From Hyphomicrobiales bacterium (GTDB lineage Bacteria; Pseudomonadota; Alphaproteobacteria; Rhizobiales; Aestuariivirgaceae): a stretch of DNA of 17,021 nt. The notes beneath the pieces were generated by a model, which worked only from the letters and a program-made list of their open reading frames with translations, had not been told where the DNA came from and did no database searches. A program made the position numbers and the translations under genes. Numbering within the stretch: position 1 is the first letter of the stretch; each line of letters begins with the position of its first letter. This document shows, piece after piece, positions 6,554 through 14,142 of this stretch. The stretch is from the NCBI GenBank assembly GCA_025356765.1, contig JANXRO010000085.1, positions 1 to 17,021 on the forward strand. Direction: 5' to 3'.

Positions 6554-7741
6554 TCAAACAGGCTTTCTGATTTTATAAATGCCCACGTCAATAATCCCTT
6601 CGGCAAAGCCTGCTTCGCAATAGCATAAATACAGTGTCCATAATTTTTTGAAGCGCTCATCAAAACCCAGGGGTTTGATTTTCGGCCAGGCTGCTTCAAA
6701 GCGCAGACGCCATTGTTTTAAAGTTTCGGCATAGCTGAGGCCAAAGCATTCCATCTTTTCTAAAAGCAACCCAGCTTTTTGCGATTGCTCGCGCATAATG
6801 TCTTTGGTCAGCAACATGCCACCCGGAAAGACATAGCGCTGAATGAAATCAACACCTGAACGATAAGCATCAAAGTTGTCTTCACGAATGGTGATGCCTT
6901 GAACAGCGGCAGCACCACCGGGTTTTAAACGTTGATACAATGTTTTAAAATATTCAGGCCAGTGCGGCTCGCCCACAGCTTCTATCATTTCAATGGATGC
7001 AATGGCATCAAAGGTGCCTTTTGTGTCGCGATAATCTTCAAACACCAATTCGGCCTTGTTGCCCAAGCCCTGGTTTTGAAGCCTATCTTTCGCAAAGGCC
7101 AATTGTTCCTTTGAAAGGGTTATGCCGCGCAATGTGGCACCAGCTTTGGTGGCCATTTCGGCAAAGCCCCCCCAGCCACAGCCAATTTCAAGCACGCTGG
7201 AGCCGCTTTTAATTTCCGCCATATCCATCACGCGCTGATATTTTAACGTTTGGGCGGCCTCTAAGCTGTTGGTGCGTTCATCGAACACGGCAGAAGAATA
7301 GCTCATCGTATCATCAAGCCAGAGCTTATAAAACGAATTGCCCAAATCATAATGTGATGAGATATTTTCCTTCGAGCCAACGCGATTGTTGTCGCGCTTT
7401 TTGTGCCACAGTGTGTCGATAAAACTGGGAAGAAAGAATGTCGCGGCCTTATCGAGCCCAGCACGATTTTGCAGATAGAACCTAAAAAACGCTGTGGGGT
7501 TTTGGCTTTCAACATCGCCTGCCAGATAACGCTCAAAAAAGCCAAGCTGGGCGCGCCTAATGCCAGCCCAAATCACTTTGAAGTTTTTTAATGTTAGGTC
7601 TGCTGTTTCGCCCGGGGTTGCGCCGCCAATCGTTAGTGTGCGACCTGAAGGCAGGGTAAGATCAAGTTTGCCCTTGAAGCTTGTCGGCAACATCTTAGAG
7701 GCCGCTTTAACAATAATACGCTCTAAAAGTCTGATACGCAT
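6554..7741 (-). CDS. Cyclopropane-fatty-acyl-phospholipid synthase family methyltransferase
   Basis: SAM-dependent enzyme of 395 residues acting on unsaturated acyl chains of membrane phospholipids. From the chosen start, a substrate-binding N-terminal domain spans about 1-120. YDLGNSFYKLWLDDTMSYS (131-149) is the acyl/SAM site hallmark, VLEIGCGWGGF (183-193) is SAM motif I, IEMIEAVG (250-257) and H260 (PHW) are active-site elements, and YVFPGG (303-308) and YCEAGF (374-379) are conserved ends. The length fits CFA synthases (about 380-420). The product may be a cyclopropane or a methyl-branched/unsaturated variant. I chose ATG 7741, with GGAG eight bases upstream, over the GTG at 7759; the GTG has no separate ribosome site and would place that GGAG inside the gene. 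It is alone on its strand. Confidence 0.88.
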   Translation of the reverse strand: MRIRLLERIIVKAASKMLPTSFKGKLDLTLPSGRTLTIGGATPGETADLTLKNFKVIWAGIRRAQLGFFERYLAGDVESQNPTAFFRFYLQNRAGLDKAATFFLPSFIDTLWHKKRDNNRVGSKENISSHYDLGNSFYKLWLDDTMSYSSAVFDERTNSLEAAQTLKYQRVMDMAEIKSGSSVLEIGCGWGGFAEMATKAGATLRGITLSKEQLAFAKDRLQNQGLGNKAELVFEDYRDTKGTFDAIASIEMIEAVGEPHWPEYFKTLYQRLKPGGAAAVQGITIREDNFDAYRSGVDFIQRYVFPGGMLLTKDIMREQSQKAGLLLEKMECFGLSYAETLKQWRLRFEAAWPKIKPLGFDERFKKLWTLYLCYCEAGFAEGIIDVGIYKIRKPV

Positions 7742-7770
7742 GATCTCATCTCCAGACACTTACCGAGTTA

Positions 7771-7808
7771 TTTCAAGATTTTGTGACGAATTTGAAATTT
7801 TTTCAAGA
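7771..7808 (-). repeat. Paired TCTTGAAA direct repeats with a TTGAAA palindrome upstream of the methyltransferase gene
   Basis: TTTCAAGA occurs at 7771-7778 and again at 7801-7808 (TCTTGAAA on the coding strand), exactly 30 bases apart, about three helical turns. The second copy is part of the palindrome TTGAAATTTTTTCAA (7792-7806). On the minus strand TTGAAA, a 17-base spacer and CAAAAT could form a promoter. The regulator is unknown. Confidence 0.35.
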
Positions 7809-7880
7809 GCCATCACTTCTTGGCAAAAAACCCAAATACAAATTGACGGCAATACATTCTCATGTCAGCATATACGTAAT

Positions 7881-7896
7881 TCTGGTACAAACCAGA
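7881..7896. promoter_or_regulatory. Possible operator: inverted repeat TCTGGT-ACAA-ACCAGA
   Basis: A perfect six-base inverted repeat with a four-base centre lies in the 272-base divergent region, 118 bases before the solute-binding protein gene. TGGT..ACCA is reminiscent of GntR/FadR-type sites, but their usual spacing is three bases. TTGACG at 7843-7848 is a possible -35, without a well-spaced -10. The rest of this intergenic region shows no other signal to me. Confidence 0.3.
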
Positions 7897-8013
7897 TCAA
7901 GACATCGGGGACGGACGTAAAAACAGAGCGGCACAGAGTTCGCCGCATGACATTGGACTGCCAAGCCCAGCACCAACATTTAAATTCATCAAGTCTATCG
8001 AGGAGAAAACTCT

Positions 8014-9609
8014 ATGTCAGAATTTGAACACAAACTCGCAATGGCCAGAACGGCCGTGGGCCAAGGCAAACTTTCACGCCGCGACTTTATGCAATTCACC
8101 ATGGCCGCTGGCTTTACGCTTGCTGCCTCAGCCACAATGTTTGCATCAGCAGCACGCGCTGCTCCCAAAAAAGGCGGCGCTTTTAAGTTTGGTTGTGGCC
8201 ACGGCCAAACCACCGATTCGCTTGACCCGGCAACTTGGTCAAACGGCTTTACCTTCCATTTCGGCAAATCGCTTTTCGCAGCACCACTCACTCAGGTGGA
8301 TTCGAAGAATACCGCCGTGCCGCATGTGGCTGAAAGTTTCGAGCCATCAAACGGTGCCCAGAAGTGGATGTTCAAAATCCGCAATGGCATCACGTTCCAT
8401 GACGGCCGCACACTGACAGCCGATGACGTTGTAAACACCATCAACTATCATATTGGCGCTGACTCAAAGTCTCCGGCCAAATCTGTTCTTTCTTCTGTCA
8501 CGAGTGTCAAGACAGACGGCAAAGACCAAGTTGTGTTTGAGTTGAAAGGCGGCAATGCTGATTTCCCTTTCCTGCTCACCGACTATCATTTGGGTATCTA
8601 TCCATCCAAGGATGGTAAGATCGATTGGGCAAAGGGTATCGGCGCTGGACCTTATGCCATCACGAACTTTGAACCAGGCGTAAAAATCCAAGCTGAGCGC
8701 AACAAGAACTATTTCAAAGACACTTATTTCGACAGCGTGGAAATGTTGTCGATTGTTGACGTTGCCGCCCGCACCAACGCTTTCCTTGCTGGTGAAGTGC
8801 ATTATATCAACCGTGCTGACCTTAAAACTATCGACATGCTGAAGAAGGCGCCAGATACGGAGCTTTACAACGTATCAGGCTTTGCGCATTACACAGCGCC
8901 AATGCATGTAGACGCGGCACCTTTCGACAAGCTTGAAGTGCGCCAGGCCTTGAAATATGCTATCAACCGCCAAGAATTGGTCGACAAGATTTTGTTCGGC
9001 TATGGCACACCTGGCAATGATGACCCAATTTCAGCCGCGATGAAATATGCCATCAATCCCGCACCAGCCTATACCTACGATCCGGATAAGGCCAAGAGCT
9101 TGCTCAAGAAAGCCGGTCTCGATGGTTTGAAGGTTGATCTCTCGGCCTCAGATGCAGCCTTTGCTGGCGGTGTTGATGCTGCTTTGCTGATGGCCGAACA
9201 AGCCAAAAAAGCGGGCATTGAAATCAACGTGGTACGCGAACCAAACGACAGCTATTGGGATAACGTTTGGCTTAAAAAGCCTTGGTGCCTGTGCTATTGG
9301 GGCGGCCGCCCTGTGGCCGACATGTTCCTCTCAGTTTCGCTTGCTGCTGATGCTGCCTGGAATGACACGCATTGGAAAAATCCACGCTTCAACGAGCTGT
9401 TGCTTGCTGCACGTGCTGAAACTGATGAAAAGAAACGTGCGGCTCAATATGCCGAAGCCCAACAGCTGGTGCATGACGATGGTGGCCAAATTGTTCTTAT
9501 GTACAACAACTTCGTTGGTGCCATGTCGAATAAGATTGGCCACGATGCCTTCAACTCAGACTTCGATGATGACGGCGGCTATTGCTGGGAACGCTGGTGG
9601 ATGGCGTAA
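8014..9609 (+). CDS. ABC transporter substrate-binding protein, family 5 (peptide/opine type), Tat-exported
   Basis: Periplasmic solute-binding protein of 531 residues from the DppA/OppA-like SBP family 5. A twin-arginine signal is clear: SRRDFMQ (21-27), a hydrophobic stretch and a probable cut after AARA at about residue 49. The mature start GGAFKFGCGHGQTTDSLDPA is typical of the family, as are WMFKIRNGITFHDGRTLTADDVV (about 110-132), IGAGPYAIT (about 210-218) and VRQALKYAINRQELVDKI (about 310-327). The ligand could be a di- or oligopeptide, an opine or another amine-containing solute. No cognate permease or ATPase gene is in the window, so it is an orphan here. A good ribosome site (AGGAGA, 8001-8006) precedes the ATG, and a strong terminator follows the stop, so it is probably monocistronic and well expressed. 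Confidence 0.9.
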   Translation: MSEFEHKLAMARTAVGQGKLSRRDFMQFTMAAGFTLAASATMFASAARAAPKKGGAFKFGCGHGQTTDSLDPATWSNGFTFHFGKSLFAAPLTQVDSKNTAVPHVAESFEPSNGAQKWMFKIRNGITFHDGRTLTADDVVNTINYHIGADSKSPAKSVLSSVTSVKTDGKDQVVFELKGGNADFPFLLTDYHLGIYPSKDGKIDWAKGIGAGPYAITNFEPGVKIQAERNKNYFKDTYFDSVEMLSIVDVAARTNAFLAGEVHYINRADLKTIDMLKKAPDTELYNVSGFAHYTAPMHVDAAPFDKLEVRQALKYAINRQELVDKILFGYGTPGNDDPISAAMKYAINPAPAYTYDPDKAKSLLKKAGLDGLKVDLSASDAAFAGGVDAALLMAEQAKKAGIEINVVREPNDSYWDNVWLKKPWCLCYWGGRPVADMFLSVSLAADAAWNDTHWKNPRFNELLLAARAETDEKKRAAQYAEAQQLVHDDGGQIVLMYNNFVGAMSNKIGHDAFNSDFDDDGGYCWERWWMA

Positions 9610-9631
9610 GCCCCACCCTACAAAAATAATG

Positions 9632-9658
9632 AACCCCGCTGGCAACAGCGGGGTTTTT
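9632..9658 (+). terminator. Rho-independent terminator of the family-5 binding protein gene
   Basis: Stem CCCCGCTG (9634-9641) and CAGCGGGG (9646-9653) with a GCAA tetraloop, extended by AA/TT pairs and followed by TTTTTC. It lies 22 bases after the stop codon. Confidence 0.92.
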
Positions 9659-9676
9659 CTTTTGTTGAATTTGATC

Positions 9677-9689
9677 TAAAATAATATCA
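9677..9689 (+). promoter_or_regulatory. Candidate -10 element of apaG giving a leaderless mRNA
   Basis: TAAAAT (9677-9682) matches five of six bases of the -10 consensus. Its expected start point, six to seven bases downstream, falls on the A of the apaG ATG at 9689. No ribosome-binding site is visible before that ATG. No good -35 is visible; its position would overlap the T-run of the preceding terminator. Confidence 0.35.
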
Positions 9690-10081
9690 TGTATCGCGCC
9701 ATCACCCGCAATATCGAAATTACAGTTCGGCCGCAGTTTTTGGAAAACCAATCGCTGCCAGAGCAGCAAAAATTTGTGTGGGCATACACAATCACCGTGG
9801 CCAATTTAGGAAATGAGATTGTGCAACTTTTAACGCGCCATTGGGTGATCACCGATGCCAATGGCATGAGCCAAGATGTGCGGGGCCCTGGCGTTGTGGG
9901 CGAAACACCAACGTTAAAACCGAGCGACAGTTTTCAATATTCATCAGGATGCCCATTGTCCACACCATCGGGCATGATGTCTGGCAGCTATGGCATGGTG
10001 ACAAGCACGGGCCAGCATTTTGATGTGGAAATTCCGGCCTTCTCGCTGGATAGTCGCCACGATAAACATAGCGTGAATTGA
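9689..10081 (+). CDS. apaG: ApaG family protein
   Basis: ApaG (historically the Co2+/Mg2+ efflux-associated protein), a small single-domain protein with a fibronectin-III-like fold. It has 130 residues, the usual length. The N-terminal MYRAITRNIEITVRPQFL matches the family start, which fixes the ATG at 9689. The core signature DVRGPGVVGETP (63-74) and FQYSSGCPLSTPSGMMSGSYGM (82-103) is intact. The biochemical role is poorly defined; links to divalent metal resistance and nucleotide binding are reported for the family. It starts 30 bases after the terminator of the binding-protein gene without a visible ribosome site. Its TGA overlaps the argE ATG by one base (TGATG), so argE is likely to be translated by re-initiation. 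Confidence 0.93.
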   Translation: MYRAITRNIEITVRPQFLENQSLPEQQKFVWAYTITVANLGNEIVQLLTRHWVITDANGMSQDVRGPGVVGETPTLKPSDSFQYSSGCPLSTPSGMMSGSYGMVTSTGQHFDVEIPAFSLDSRHDKHSVN

Positions 10082-11232
10082 TGCAAAATTATTCTTCGAC
10101 CGACATGTTGGCCAAGCTTGTTGGCTTTGACACCACCACGCGTGAAAGCAACATTCCGCTGATTGAGTTTGTGGAAAGTTATCTCGATTTTCACGGCGTG
10201 AAACATATTCGCGTGGATTATGAAAAAGATCGCAAGACCAATCTTTACGCAACGATCGGCCCTGATGTTGAAGGGGGCATTGTGCTTTCAGGCCACACCG
10301 ATGTTGTGCCCGTTGATGGACAAAAGTGGGCAAGTGATCCTTTCACGTTGACAGAACGAGGCGGCAAACTTTTTGGCCGCGGCACCTGCGACATGAAAGG
10401 TTTCATCGCCGTTGCCTTGGCGCTTGTGCCAACATTCAAAACCATGGCGTTGAAAACCCCCATTCATTTTGCATTTTCCTGTGATGAAGAAGTTGGTTGC
10501 AAAGGGGTTCGCCCGCTTGTGGCCCATATGCGCGACCACTTGAAACGCCCACGCGCTGTGTTTGTTGGTGAACCTACAAACATGAAAGTTGTAAACGGCC
10601 ATAAAAGTGCGGTTACATTTTCAACAGAAGTGCGCGGCCATGAGGCCCATTCCAGCTTAACCCACCAAGGTGTAAATGCAATTATGGTGGCAGCTGATGT
10701 GATTTCTGAAATAAGCGCGCTTCGCCAAGAATTCATCGCGGTGGGTGATCCATCAGGCCGATTTGACCCACCCTATTCCACCATTCATGTGGGCGTTATT
10801 TCTGGCGGAACAGCCAAGAACATCATTCCGCGCAACTGTGATTTTCAATGGGAAACCCGGCTTTTGCCCAATGCTGATTTTGAATTTGTGCCCAAACGCA
10901 TGAAGGCCTTGGCCGAAAAATTAGAACCGGCCATGAAAGCTGTGGCGCCTGATGTTGGCATTACAACCACAAAAACCAATGAAGTGCCTGGCCTTCGACC
11001 AGAAGACCAATCAGTGGCGGAACATATGGCACTTCATGCGGCTCAGGCCAATTCGACTCATGCGGTTTCATATTGCACCGAGGCAGGGTTGTTCCAGTCC
11101 ATTGGCATTCCATCAATTATTTGTGGGCCAGGCAACATTGAACAGGCCCATAAGCCTGATGAATATGTTGAAGTTGCCGAACTTCAGGCATGTGAGGCCT
11201 ATATGTTGCGGCTGGCAAAAGCTTGTTTGTAA
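10081..11232 (+). CDS. argE: Acetylornithine deacetylase (M20 peptidase family)
   Basis: Metal-dependent amidohydrolase of 383 residues that converts N-acetylornithine to ornithine and acetate in arginine synthesis. Metal and catalytic residues are H72 and D74 (SGHTDVV), bridging D104 (GRGTCDMKGF), general base E136 and ligand E137 (CDEEVGC), E164 (VGEPT) and H357 (AHKPDEY). The dimerisation domain (about 175-290) carries HEAHSS and GGTAKNIIPRNC. The ATG at 10081 is chosen over the adjacent TTG at 10078 because it gives the TGATG overlap with apaG. Many alphaproteobacteria use ArgJ for this step, so the copy may serve catabolism or salvage of acylated amines. It faces the polyamine-type importer operon, only one base separating the stops. 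The exact substrate could be another N-acyl amino acid. Confidence 0.9.
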   Translation: MQNYSSTDMLAKLVGFDTTTRESNIPLIEFVESYLDFHGVKHIRVDYEKDRKTNLYATIGPDVEGGIVLSGHTDVVPVDGQKWASDPFTLTERGGKLFGRGTCDMKGFIAVALALVPTFKTMALKTPIHFAFSCDEEVGCKGVRPLVAHMRDHLKRPRAVFVGEPTNMKVVNGHKSAVTFSTEVRGHEAHSSLTHQGVNAIMVAADVISEISALRQEFIAVGDPSGRFDPPYSTIHVGVISGGTAKNIIPRNCDFQWETRLLPNADFEFVPKRMKALAEKLEPAMKAVAPDVGITTTKTNEVPGLRPEDQSVAEHMALHAAQANSTHAVSYCTEAGLFQSIGIPSIICGPGNIEQAHKPDEYVEVAELQACEAYMLRLAKACL

Positions 11233-11233
11233 C

Positions 11234-12043
11234 TTAGGCTAATGGTGCCTGCATCCGGGCCGCATCTCTGCGGCGTTTCACTTCAAACGCCACGGCACCC
11301 AGCAATGTTATACCAATCAAAATAACGGCCAGCGCATTGATTGTTGGCGTAATGCCTGAACGGCCCTTTGAGCCGAAATAAACCGTCAATGTGGTTTGCG
11401 CGCCGCGGGTGAATTGCGTGGTGTTGAAGTTTTCAACCGATTGAAAGAATGCCAAAACCGCACTGGTGAAAATTGCCGGATAAAGATGGGGCAACAAAAT
11501 ACGGCGCAACATTTGGCCATGGCTTGCGCCCAAGTCCAACGCCGCTTCTTCCAACGCGCCATCAAAGCTTTGCAGCCGCGCCAACACCATCAACATCACA
11601 TAAGACGCGATGAAACTGGTTTGGCCCAAAATGGAAAGGTGAAGGCCAGCGGGCACATGAAACTTGAACCAAAACAGCAAGGTTGAAATGCCGATCACCG
11701 CACCCGGTGTTAGAACGGGCGCAATCATCACCGCATAAAGAATTGTGCGACTGCGGCCAGCCAAGCTGTTCAATAAAACTGCTGCAGCAGTGCCAATCGG
11801 CACGGCCAGCAATACAACAGCTGCGGCCACCCACAGGGTGTTGACGATGGCACCCATCATTTCACTGTCTTGAAATAAATCCACAAACCAATGCAGGGTG
11901 AAACCCTTCCACGGCAAAATGGAAGGAAATTTGCTGTCGTTAAACGCAGCACCACCCATTACGGCCAAGGGAACCAGAAGATAGGCAATAAACAAAATGC
12001 CATAGATGTTCAGAAAAATTTTGCTCAGGCGGTTTGATGTCAT
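11234..12043 (-). CDS. ABC transporter permease, PotC-like (polyamine-type importer)
   Basis: Inner-membrane permease of 269 residues with six predicted helices. The conserved cytoplasmic EAA loop, EEAALDLGASHGQMLRRILLPHLYPAI (about 163-189), couples it to the ATPase. It resembles the PotC/YdcV-type second permease of spermidine/putrescine transporters (family KEGG 'putative spermidine/putrescine transport system'). The ATG overlaps the stop of the other permease by four bases (ATGA), and this is the last gene of the operon. No terminator fits before the facing argE stop, so transcripts of the two operons probably run into each other. The C-terminus is basic (EVKRRRDAARMQ). The ligand is inferred from family only. 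Confidence 0.88.
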   Translation of the reverse strand: MTSNRLSKIFLNIYGILFIAYLLVPLAVMGGAAFNDSKFPSILPWKGFTLHWFVDLFQDSEMMGAIVNTLWVAAAVVLLAVPIGTAAAVLLNSLAGRSRTILYAVMIAPVLTPGAVIGISTLLFWFKFHVPAGLHLSILGQTSFIASYVMLMVLARLQSFDGALEEAALDLGASHGQMLRRILLPHLYPAIFTSAVLAFFQSVENFNTTQFTRGAQTTLTVYFGSKGRSGITPTINALAVILIGITLLGAVAFEVKRRRDAARMQAPLA

Positions 12044-12984
12044 TTCGCAATATCCGCTAAACCAACTTTAAACAGGCGCATTGTTAAACTTACAAATATT
12101 GTGCAGACGAAAAGCAGAATGAAGGCATAAGCAGCGCCGCCGTTCCAATCATTTTCATCAAACATGCGCGAATAAATAACCTCGGTGAACCAGCGCGACG
12201 ATGGCGAACTGAGCAGCGTGGGCACCAGCAATGAGCCAACGGCCAACATGAACACGGTGACGCAACCTGATGCAATGCCCGGCTTGCAATGAGGCACAAC
12301 CACACGCCAATGGGTTTGCCAGCTTTTGGCGCCAAGGTCTTGGGCGGCTTCCAGCTGATTGGTATCTAATGATGTCATTGAATTATAAATCGGGAACAAC
12401 ATGAACAGAATATAAACATAAACCAGTGTGACGATCACGCCGCTGAAACCACCAAGGCCCCATGTCCAATGTATGGGGTCTGTGATGATACCTAGGTTTT
12501 GCAGCACAATGGTGAGCGGGCCTTTGAATGCCAGAAGAATAAACCACGCAAAGGCGCGCAAAAGCTCACTTACCCACATGGGCACAACCAGCAAAAGCAA
12601 AAAGGTTGAAAGGCGTTTAGGGTCAATCACCTTGGCCATATAATAGGCCAGTGGATAGCACAGCACCAAGGATGTGAGTGTTGTCAGTACACTGAACAAT
12701 ATTGTGAGGACGAAAACCCACATGTGAATGGCAACTGAAATGGGGAAGGTGAAACCAAATAAACCAATATTGAATTCTGCTGGGTTTTGGAAAATTGTTA
12801 TATAATTTGAAAGTGAATAAACATCCTTTGGCCCGCCCACGTCGGCTGCGGGGAGATAGGGCCTGAACGAACTTTCGAACAAATCGAAATATGGCAATAT
12901 CACCAGCACAATCAGCCAGAACGTGGTGAGTGCGATGATGATGCCCGTGAGGCCTGTTCCATAGCGGCGGATCAGTGCGGCCAT
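12040..12984 (-). CDS. ABC transporter permease, PotB-like (polyamine-type importer)
   Basis: Inner-membrane permease of 314 residues, the first permease of the importer. It has six predicted helices, starting at about residues 13-33 and then a periplasmic stretch (SFRPYLPAADVGGPKDVYSL) before the second. The EAA loop is EAAQDLGAKSWQTHWRVVVPHCKPGI (about 222-247). The long first periplasmic loop is usual for PotB/PotH-type permeases. A good ribosome site (AAGGA) stands seven bases before the ATG, just inside the end of the ATPase gene, and three bases separate the two genes. It should form a heterodimer with the PotC-like permease. Confidence 0.88.
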   Translation of the reverse strand: MAALIRRYGTGLTGIIIALTTFWLIVLVILPYFDLFESSFRPYLPAADVGGPKDVYSLSNYITIFQNPAEFNIGLFGFTFPISVAIHMWVFVLTILFSVLTTLTSLVLCYPLAYYMAKVIDPKRLSTFLLLLVVPMWVSELLRAFAWFILLAFKGPLTIVLQNLGIITDPIHWTWGLGGFSGVIVTLVYVYILFMLFPIYNSMTSLDTNQLEAAQDLGAKSWQTHWRVVVPHCKPGIASGCVTVFMLAVGSLLVPTLLSSPSSRWFTEVIYSRMFDENDWNGGAAYAFILLFVCTIFVSLTMRLFKVGLADIAK

Positions 12985-12987
12985 GGC

Positions 12988-14079
12988 TTATTCCTTTTCT
13001 GCATAGGCGGTGGCGTCGCTGTCGAGCAAAACCAAAGCCTTTTCGGCATCAAAGGTTACGTTGGTGGCAGAGCCAACGGCGGGCGGTGGATTTGTCGGAT
13101 CATTGCGCAATTCGGCGGTTAAGCGGCGGCCGGTTTTATCGCGCATGTGAATAGAAGCGAAATTGCCTTCGAATGAGACATCTTCCACATGGGCCGCAAT
13201 GGCATTGGTTCCAGCCTTAGGCTTGGCCGTGAACGTCACATGTTCCGGCCTGACATAAAGCCTGGTTTTTGATTGTGCTGTGACCCCTTGGCCCAAGGTG
13301 ACGGCAAACTCGCCCACATCAGTTTTGTATTTTTTGGAGGATGTAAGCTGGCCCACAAATTTATTATTTTCGCCCACGAAGCTTGCAACAAAGCCATTGG
13401 CTGGCGTGTTGTAAATATTCTGGGGAACGTCAATCTGTTGAATTTCACCGCGGCTCATCACGGCCACGCGGTCTGACATGGCCAAGGCTTCGCCTTGATC
13501 GTGGGTGATATATATAAAGGTGACGTTGGTGCGTTTTTGAATGGCACGCAATTCAGCGCGCATATGCTGGCGCAGTTTCAAATCAAGCGCCGACAAAGGC
13601 TCATCCAGCAGCATCACTTTGGGTTCAACCGCCAAGGCACGGGCAATGGCCACGCGTTGGCGCTGGCCGCCCGAAAGCTGCGAGGCAAACCGATCAGCTA
13701 CACCGGGAAGCTCAACCAGCTCTAATAATTCTTCAGCGCGTTTGCGCCGTGTGGGCTTATCAACGCCGCGCATTTCGAGGCCGAAGGCAATATTTTCCCA
13801 CACTGTCATCAAGGGGAAAAGTGCCAAATTTTGGAAAATCATTGCAGTGGGGCGTTTGTTGGGGCCAATGCCTTTCATGTTTTGATCGCCGATCAAAACA
13901 TCGCCTTTTGTGGGTTCGATAAATCCTGAAACCATGCGCAATATTGTGGTCTTGCCACAGCCCGAAGGGCCCAAGAACGAGAAGAATTCTCCCGGTTCAA
14001 TTTTTACATCAACATTATCCACGGCGCGATAGGTGCCAAAATCCATCGTTACGCCACGCAGTTCAACACTTGCCGTCAT
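12988..14079 (-). CDS. ABC transporter ATP-binding protein, PotA-like
   Basis: ATPase of 363 residues that powers the importer at the cytoplasmic face. Walker A is GPSGCGKTT (37-45), the Q-loop is Q83 (IFQNLALFP), the signature is LSGGQRQRVAIARAL (135-149), Walker B is VMLLDE (155-160), the D-loop is SALD (163-166) and the switch histidine is H193 (ITHDQGEALAMSD). A C-terminal TOBE domain (about 237-363) is typical of the PotA/MalK/CysA group and often has a regulatory role. All catalytic residues are intact. The ATG at 14079 follows a terminator hairpin, which should reduce the ATPase and permease output relative to the binding protein. Confidence 0.92.
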   Translation of the reverse strand: MTASVELRGVTMDFGTYRAVDNVDVKIEPGEFFSFLGPSGCGKTTILRMVSGFIEPTKGDVLIGDQNMKGIGPNKRPTAMIFQNLALFPLMTVWENIAFGLEMRGVDKPTRRKRAEELLELVELPGVADRFASQLSGGQRQRVAIARALAVEPKVMLLDEPLSALDLKLRQHMRAELRAIQKRTNVTFIYITHDQGEALAMSDRVAVMSRGEIQQIDVPQNIYNTPANGFVASFVGENNKFVGQLTSSKKYKTDVGEFAVTLGQGVTAQSKTRLYVRPEHVTFTAKPKAGTNAIAAHVEDVSFEGNFASIHMRDKTGRRLTAELRNDPTNPPPAVGSATNVTFDAEKALVLLDSDATAYAEKE

Positions 14080-14094
14080 TGTCCACCCCGATAG

Positions 14095-14126
14095 AAAAAG
14101 CCCGGGCGATCTTACGCCGCCCGGGC
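14095..14126 (-). terminator. Intra-operon terminator between binding protein and ATPase genes
   Basis: On the minus strand the perfect nine-base stem GCCCGGGCG / CGCCCGGGC (14126-14118 with 14108-14100), with a nine-base loop, is followed directly by TTTTT (14099-14095). It lies 17 bases after the binding-protein stop and 16 bases before the ATPase start. It is probably a partial terminator or a 3' stability hairpin. Confidence 0.85.
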
Positions 14127-14142
14127 CATTATTTTGAAAAGC

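Noticed and set aside
7742..7759. GTG start at 7759 for the methyltransferase gene
   Set aside because: The extension swallows the ribosome site of ATG 7741 and adds no conserved residues.
13495..13885. Plus-strand open frames across the ATPase gene
   Set aside because: They run antisense to conserved Walker B and signature motifs and have no initiation signals.
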